In this document: piece after piece, positions 60,735 to 64,000 of the stretch
How positions within the stretch are numbered: the stretch's first letter is position 1
Layout: each line of letters opens with the position of its first letter
DNA from: Clostridia bacterium
GTDB lineage: Bacteria; Bacillota; Clostridia; Christensenellales; Aristaeellaceae
Assembly (NCBI GenBank): GCA_900769075.1
Contig: CAAGFE010000013.1
Location: 20,586-84,585, forward strand
DNA: 64,000 nt
Direction of reading: 5' to 3'
Position numbers and translations under genes: made by a program
Notes under the pieces: generated by a model
What the model saw: only the letters and a program-made list of their open reading frames with translations
Database searches by the model: none
What the model was told of the DNA's origin: nothing

Positions 60735-60763
60735 TTGACATACATCGTCATCCGTGCTACACT
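60735..60763 (+). promoter_or_regulatory. Consensus promoter of the DUF2975 operon
   Basis: TTGACA and TACACT separated by 17 bp. Directly upstream a small inverted repeat, TATCG-AATAA-CGATA (60712-60726), could be an operator for the operon's own XRE regulator. Confidence 0.8.
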
Positions 60764-60798
60764 GAATGCAATGAACACCCCTGAAGGGAGGAGCTTCC

Positions 60799-61320
60799 AT
60801 GAAAACTCCGCAACGGCCCGTTGCCCTGATGGCCCTGGCCCAGGGGATCTGCGCCCTGGCGGTGCCCCTGACCCTGTTTGTGCCCCTGATGAACATCGCG
60901 CTGCTTGTGTCCTATATCCGGATGGGGCAGATTGGCCTGCTCGACAACACGCTGCTTGTCATCCTGATGAGCGCCATCCTCTGCCTGCGCGACCTGATCG
61001 CCGCCGCCTGCATCGTCGCGGCGGAGGTGGAAGCCCTCCTCCTCTGCGGGCGGATGAAGAAAGCCTCCGCCTTCTCCCAGGAAAACGTGAAGGCCCTGGG
61101 GCGCATGGCTGTTCTGCTGACCGTTGCCGGCGGCATCACGCTGCTGATGGGCAACACCATCATGGATTTCCTGCTGTCAGGCCTGCCGGCGATCTCCCCG
61201 TGGGTCGCCCATCTGCTGCCCCCCTTCACGCTGCTGACCATCGCGCTGATGCTCCGTGCGGTGCAACTGCTCATGCGCCGGGCGCTGGACATGCAGGACG
61301 AAAACGACCTGACCGTGTGA
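60799..61320 (+). CDS. DUF2975 family membrane protein
   Basis: 173 residues with four hydrophobic segments (about 10-30, 45-75, 100-120, 130-155), the layout of DUF2975 proteins, including the C-terminal half with RMAVLLTVAGGITLLMGNTI. Such proteins often lie with a small XRE regulator (YozG-like) and have no defined function. AAGGGAGGAGC precedes the ATG. The second DUF2975-like gene follows after 10 bp. Confidence 0.75.
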   Translation: MKTPQRPVALMALAQGICALAVPLTLFVPLMNIALLVSYIRMGQIGLLDNTLLVILMSAILCLRDLIAAACIVAAEVEALLLCGRMKKASAFSQENVKALGRMAVLLTVAGGITLLMGNTIMDFLLSGLPAISPWVAHLLPPFTLLTIALMLRAVQLLMRRALDMQDENDLTV

Positions 61321-61330
61321 GGTGATCGCT

Positions 61331-61771
61331 GTGAACAACAAGCTGAAGCGCATTTTCACCCTGCTGGTGATCGCCTCCGTCATTGCGATCATCGCCGGGA
61401 CGTATCTGGGCGCGGCCCTGGGTATGCAGGGAGATTTCCATCTTGCCGTGCTGGCCGCCATCGGCATCCTGCTCTGGGCAATGGCCTGGGGCGAATTTCT
61501 GACCATGTGTCTGCGCCTGCGCAGGGATGAAACCGCCTTCACCGCCGCCACGGGGCGGACGCTTCAGGGCATCGGCCGGTGCATGGCGGGCCTGGCCGGG
61601 GTGACGTTTCTGTCAGCGATGCTCGGCAGCGACCGCATACCGGTCTTTTTCCTGATCGAAGCACTGTTGCTGCCGGGGCTGTTCCTGGCGGTCAGCCTGG
61701 CGGCGAAGATCCTGCGCGGGCTGCTCATCCGTGCCATGGCGCTGGAAGCGGAACAGGAGGGCGTTGTATGA
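61331..61771 (+). CDS. Second DUF2975-like membrane protein
   Basis: 146 residues, four predicted membrane segments, similar in pattern to the preceding gene (KRIFTLLVIASVIAIIAGTY; GRCMAGLAGVTFLSAML). The start is GTG 61331: GAGGTGATC, a full match to the 16S anti-Shine-Dalgarno, sits just upstream, while GTG 61322 falls inside that site. Its stop overlaps the XRE start (ATGA). Confidence 0.7.
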   Translation: MNNKLKRIFTLLVIASVIAIIAGTYLGAALGMQGDFHLAVLAAIGILLWAMAWGEFLTMCLRLRRDETAFTAATGRTLQGIGRCMAGLAGVTFLSAMLGSDRIPVFFLIEALLLPGLFLAVSLAAKILRGLLIRAMALEAEQEGVV

Positions 61772-61998
61772 TCCGTGTTGACCTGGACGTGATGATGGCC
61801 AAGCGCAAGATGTCCCTGACGGAGCTGAGCCAGCAGGTGGGCATCACCATGGCGAACCTGTCCATCCTGAAAAACGGGCGCGCCAAGGCCGTGCGCATGT
61901 CCACGCTGGAAGCCATCTGCAAGGCGCTCCGCTGCCAGCCGGGGGATATTCTGATTTACGAGGAATCCGACGATCCCAGCGAGTGGGAGCATATCTGA
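61768..61998 (+). CDS. XRE/Cro-type small transcriptional regulator (YozG-like)
   Basis: 76 residues consisting of one helix-turn-helix domain: LDVMMAKRKMSLTELSQQVG, then ITMANLSILKNGRAKAVRMS and TLEAICKALRCQPGDILIYE, the Cro/C1 fold typical of YozG-type regulators. It overlaps the second DUF2975 gene by four bases, so the two membrane proteins and the regulator are made together. Probably autoregulates the operon. Confidence 0.9.
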   Translation: MIRVDLDVMMAKRKMSLTELSQQVGITMANLSILKNGRAKAVRMSTLEAICKALRCQPGDILIYEESDDPSEWEHI

Positions 61999-62077
61999 GA
62001 AAACAATCCATCAGCCGCGGGCCGGAAAAACGCACACAGCCGGGAGGTGTGTTTGCGCTGCCGAAAAGGAGGACAAA

Positions 62078-63025
62078 ATGAAGCATATTCTCAAATGGGC
62101 GGGGATTCTGATTGCGGACATCGCGCTGGGCACGCTGATGTGCTTTGGGCTTCCCTCGCTGGTGGTTGGACTGATGGTTGCCGGCCTCCAAGCAGAACAC
62201 AACGCCATGGATGACGCTGCCGAAGCCGTCCTGATCCGGACGGGACTGACCGCTTATGTGGAAGATGCGGTATGGAACGACCTGTCCATCGACAGCACGC
62301 TCACCGTCTTCGAAATGCCCAGCTACAGCAGCAGAACGGATACGTTCGACCTTCGGGAACGCATGATGGCTGACATGGCGCAGCTGCCGAACTGGCAGAC
62401 GGAGAGCGTCACGTCAGCGGAATACGCAGAGCTCCTGACCGCCGCCTGTCCCGATGCGGCTTTTCTGCTGCCGGTGGACGTAACCTTCGACGCACGGTAC
62501 GAAACGAAAAACGAGCTGGCCCTGTTCGACCGGGAAACCGGGCTGATGATCGACCTGCACACCGACGTTCAGCCGAAAGCCGGAACGCTGTCCCTGATGG
62601 GACTGACCATCCCCCACAACGGCTATCTCTACCAGCTGGAAACCCACGGCGGTTTCCTCGGGGACGGCAGGAGCTACCGGGCCTGCATCGTGCCGGAGGA
62701 AAAGCGGGCTGCCTTCGCGGAAGCGCTCTGCGCCCATACGGACTGGCACAGAGGAACCGTCACCCGCGAGGAGTACATCGTCCTCCACGAGAATACGTTC
62801 TATGCGGTGCCGCTGCTCTATCCCACCGCAGACGTGGATTTTGACTGGTGGTGCTGGATTGACACCTTTGCGCTGAATTACCCGGAGATGGCCAGCGACA
62901 AATCCGCCGGCGAGGATTTCCCTGCCGTCATGCGCAGCATTGGGGCACATATCAGCGGGAACTGGATCGCTGCGGTCTATGATGAGGACAGCGGACTGTT
63001 CATCTACTTTGAAATGGATACATGA
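62078..63025 (+). CDS. Exported or membrane-anchored protein of unknown function
   Basis: 315 residues. One N-terminal hydrophobic segment (WAGILIADIALGTLMCFGLP, extending to about residue 35) then a soluble acidic extracellular domain of about 280 residues with TFDARYETKNELALFDRETG, HNGYLYQLETHGGFLGDG and WIAAVYDEDSGLFIYF near the C-terminus. No family recognised; an AAGGAGG site precedes the ATG. It follows the DUF2975/XRE operon by 79 bp with no obvious terminator between them. Confidence 0.65.
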   Translation: MKHILKWAGILIADIALGTLMCFGLPSLVVGLMVAGLQAEHNAMDDAAEAVLIRTGLTAYVEDAVWNDLSIDSTLTVFEMPSYSSRTDTFDLRERMMADMAQLPNWQTESVTSAEYAELLTAACPDAAFLLPVDVTFDARYETKNELALFDRETGLMIDLHTDVQPKAGTLSLMGLTIPHNGYLYQLETHGGFLGDGRSYRACIVPEEKRAAFAEALCAHTDWHRGTVTREEYIVLHENTFYAVPLLYPTADVDFDWWCWIDTFALNYPEMASDKSAGEDFPAVMRSIGAHISGNWIAAVYDEDSGLFIYFEMDT

Positions 63026-63064
63026 GGCGGAGATGCTGCCCGGGACTATTTGCATGGCGCGCTG

Positions 63065-63093
63065 TTGACAATGGGCCTGATTCCGGCTATGAT
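63065..63093 (+). promoter_or_regulatory. Promoter of tcdA
   Basis: TTGACA and TATGAT separated by 17 bp, about 32 bp upstream of the tcdA start. Confidence 0.85.
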
Positions 63094-63124
63094 AAACACG
63101 AAATCAACCGCAGAGGTGACAGGC

Positions 63125-63841
63125 ATGTCCGAACAGTTTTTCCGCACGGCAGCTCTTTTGGGCGAGGAGGCCATGACCCGTCTGCGCGATGCCCGCGTGG
63201 CTGTTTTCGGCGTGGGCGGCGTGGGCGGATATGTCTGCGAAGCGCTGGTGCGCTCCGGCGTGGGCACGCTGGACATGTTCGACCGGGACGACGTAAGCGT
63301 CACCAACCTCAACCGGCAGATCATCGCCCTGCACTCGACCCTCGGGCAGGATAAGGTGAGCGTCATCGCCGCCCGGATGCACGACATCAACCCGGACGCG
63401 GTGATCCACGAGCATAAGCTGTTTTACCTGCCGGAAAACGCGGACGACATCGACTTGAACGTCTACGATTATGTGGTGGACGCGGTGGACACCGTTGCCG
63501 CAAAGGTTGAACTGGCGGTGCGCTGCGAGCATCTGGGCGTGCCGCTGATTGCCGCGATGGGTGCGGGCAACAAACTCGATCCCAGCCAGCTGCGGATCGC
63601 CGATATTTACAAGACCAGCGTGTGCCCCCTGGCCCGGGCCATGCGAACGACCCTGCGCAAGAAGGGCGTGAAGCACCTGACGGTGGCCTATTCCACGGAG
63701 GAACCGGTGCGGCCGGTGCAGGCCATTGACGATGGCTCCGGCCGCCGGAAGGATGTTCCCGGCAGCACCGCCTTTGTGCCCAGCGCGATGGGGCTGCTCA
63801 TCGCCAGCCATGTGGTGCGCAGGCTGGCGGGGGTGCAATAA
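63125..63841 (+). CDS. tcdA: tRNA threonylcarbamoyladenosine dehydratase TcdA (E1-like)
   Basis: ATP-dependent enzyme that cyclises t6A37 of tRNAs to ct6A (E1/ThiF/MoeB fold). 238 residues: VAVFGVGGVGGYVCEALVRS (Rossmann), DRDDVSVTNLNRQI (adenylation motif), VVDAVDTVAAKVEL, and SVCPLARAMRTTLRK carrying a cysteine, with the C-terminal GSTAFVPSAMGLLIASHVVR, as in YgdL/CsdL. Start ATG 63125 has GAGGTGA upstream; promoter at 63065-63093. Confidence 0.93.
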   Translation: MSEQFFRTAALLGEEAMTRLRDARVAVFGVGGVGGYVCEALVRSGVGTLDMFDRDDVSVTNLNRQIIALHSTLGQDKVSVIAARMHDINPDAVIHEHKLFYLPENADDIDLNVYDYVVDAVDTVAAKVELAVRCEHLGVPLIAAMGAGNKLDPSQLRIADIYKTSVCPLARAMRTTLRKKGVKHLTVAYSTEEPVRPVQAIDDGSGRRKDVPGSTAFVPSAMGLLIASHVVRRLAGVQ

Positions 63842-63859
63842 GGAGCAGGCCGCTTTCGG

Positions 63860-64000
63860 GCGACGAGCGACAGCGATTGCTCGCAATCGCCGAGCGAAGC
63901 CTGGGGAAGCCGCAGGCTTACACAGGCCGGAAAAAGGTCACGCGCAGCGCGACGAGCGACAGCGATTGCTTGCAATCGCCGAGCGAAGCCTGGGGAAGCC
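63860..64000. repeat. Direct repeat of about 52 bp with internal palindromes, cut by the window edge
   Basis: Copies at 63860-63911 and 63949-64000 differ at one base; each contains GCGATTG(C)-TTGC/CTCGC-CAATCGC, a self-complementary hairpin, and ends CTGGGGAAGCC. The 37-bp spacer holds GGCTTACACAGGCC and AAAGGTCACGCGC. This is a structured intergenic repeat, continuing beyond the window. No gene is present in the last 160 bp. Confidence 0.7.

Overview
This 64 kb window looks like a chromosomal segment of a high-GC, low-AT-skewed member of the Bacillota, most likely a Clostridia lineage (Oscillospirales- or Christensenellales-like; this placement is inference). Reasons: the classical S10 ribosomal operon order, AGGAGG-type ribosome binding sites, sigma-A promoters with exact 17-bp spacers, KtrAB potassium uptake, a polA without proofreading residues, CotH- and YlbJ-like genes typical of spore formers, ammonia-dependent AsnA and an ECF sigma/DUF4179 anti-sigma pair. 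I see no phage, insertion sequence transposase, CRISPR array, tRNA or rRNA.

Layout. 1-4.3 kb: the head of the S10 operon (rpsJ-rplC-rplD-rplW-rplB-rpsS-rplV-rpsC, minus strand). 4.3-13.6 kb: one long minus-strand directon with a promoter before parA and a terminator after an ABC-F gene; it strings parA-parB to a surface-glycan set (sugar transferase, split transketolase, LicD), a secreted protein, a WalJ-like hydrolase and a CPBP protease. 13.7-18 kb: CotH-like secreted protein, GNAT and a cytoplasmic GH9 glycosidase. 18-24.2 kb (plus): ktrB-ktrA, an unknown small protein and kdpD-kdpE, without any kdpFABC. 24.2-27.7 kb: a secreted tyrosine phosphatase and a C69 peptidase. 27.8-32.7 kb: an operon of circularly permuted ATP-grasp, alpha-E, transglutaminase and two M14 (aspartoacylase-like) genes, one of which has lost its zinc ligands. 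33-37.3 kb: a 1414-residue CoA-dehydratase-activase-type protein. 37.4-50 kb: pfkA, HAD/prolyl-tRNA deacylase pair, small membrane proteins, lipoprotein, rplI-dnaB-yhaM, ECF sigma system, small unknowns. 50-56 kb (plus): PHP hydrolase, asnA, SGNH esterase, heterodimeric ABC exporter. 56-64 kb: FakA-like small protein, polA, YlbJ-like, GNAT, a DUF2975/XRE module, a secreted unknown and tcdA.

The two most noteworthy observations are (i) the peptide ligase/peptidase operon at 27.8-32.7 kb with an active/degenerate M14 pair, next to a C69 peptidase, which suggests synthesis and trimming of an unknown peptide; and (ii) two related multi-hairpin insertions (24.2 and 39.9 kb) that each lie between two perfect copies of a different terminator-like hairpin, and whose stems differ by compensating changes. 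Other structured repeats lie at 25.8 kb and at the very end of the window.
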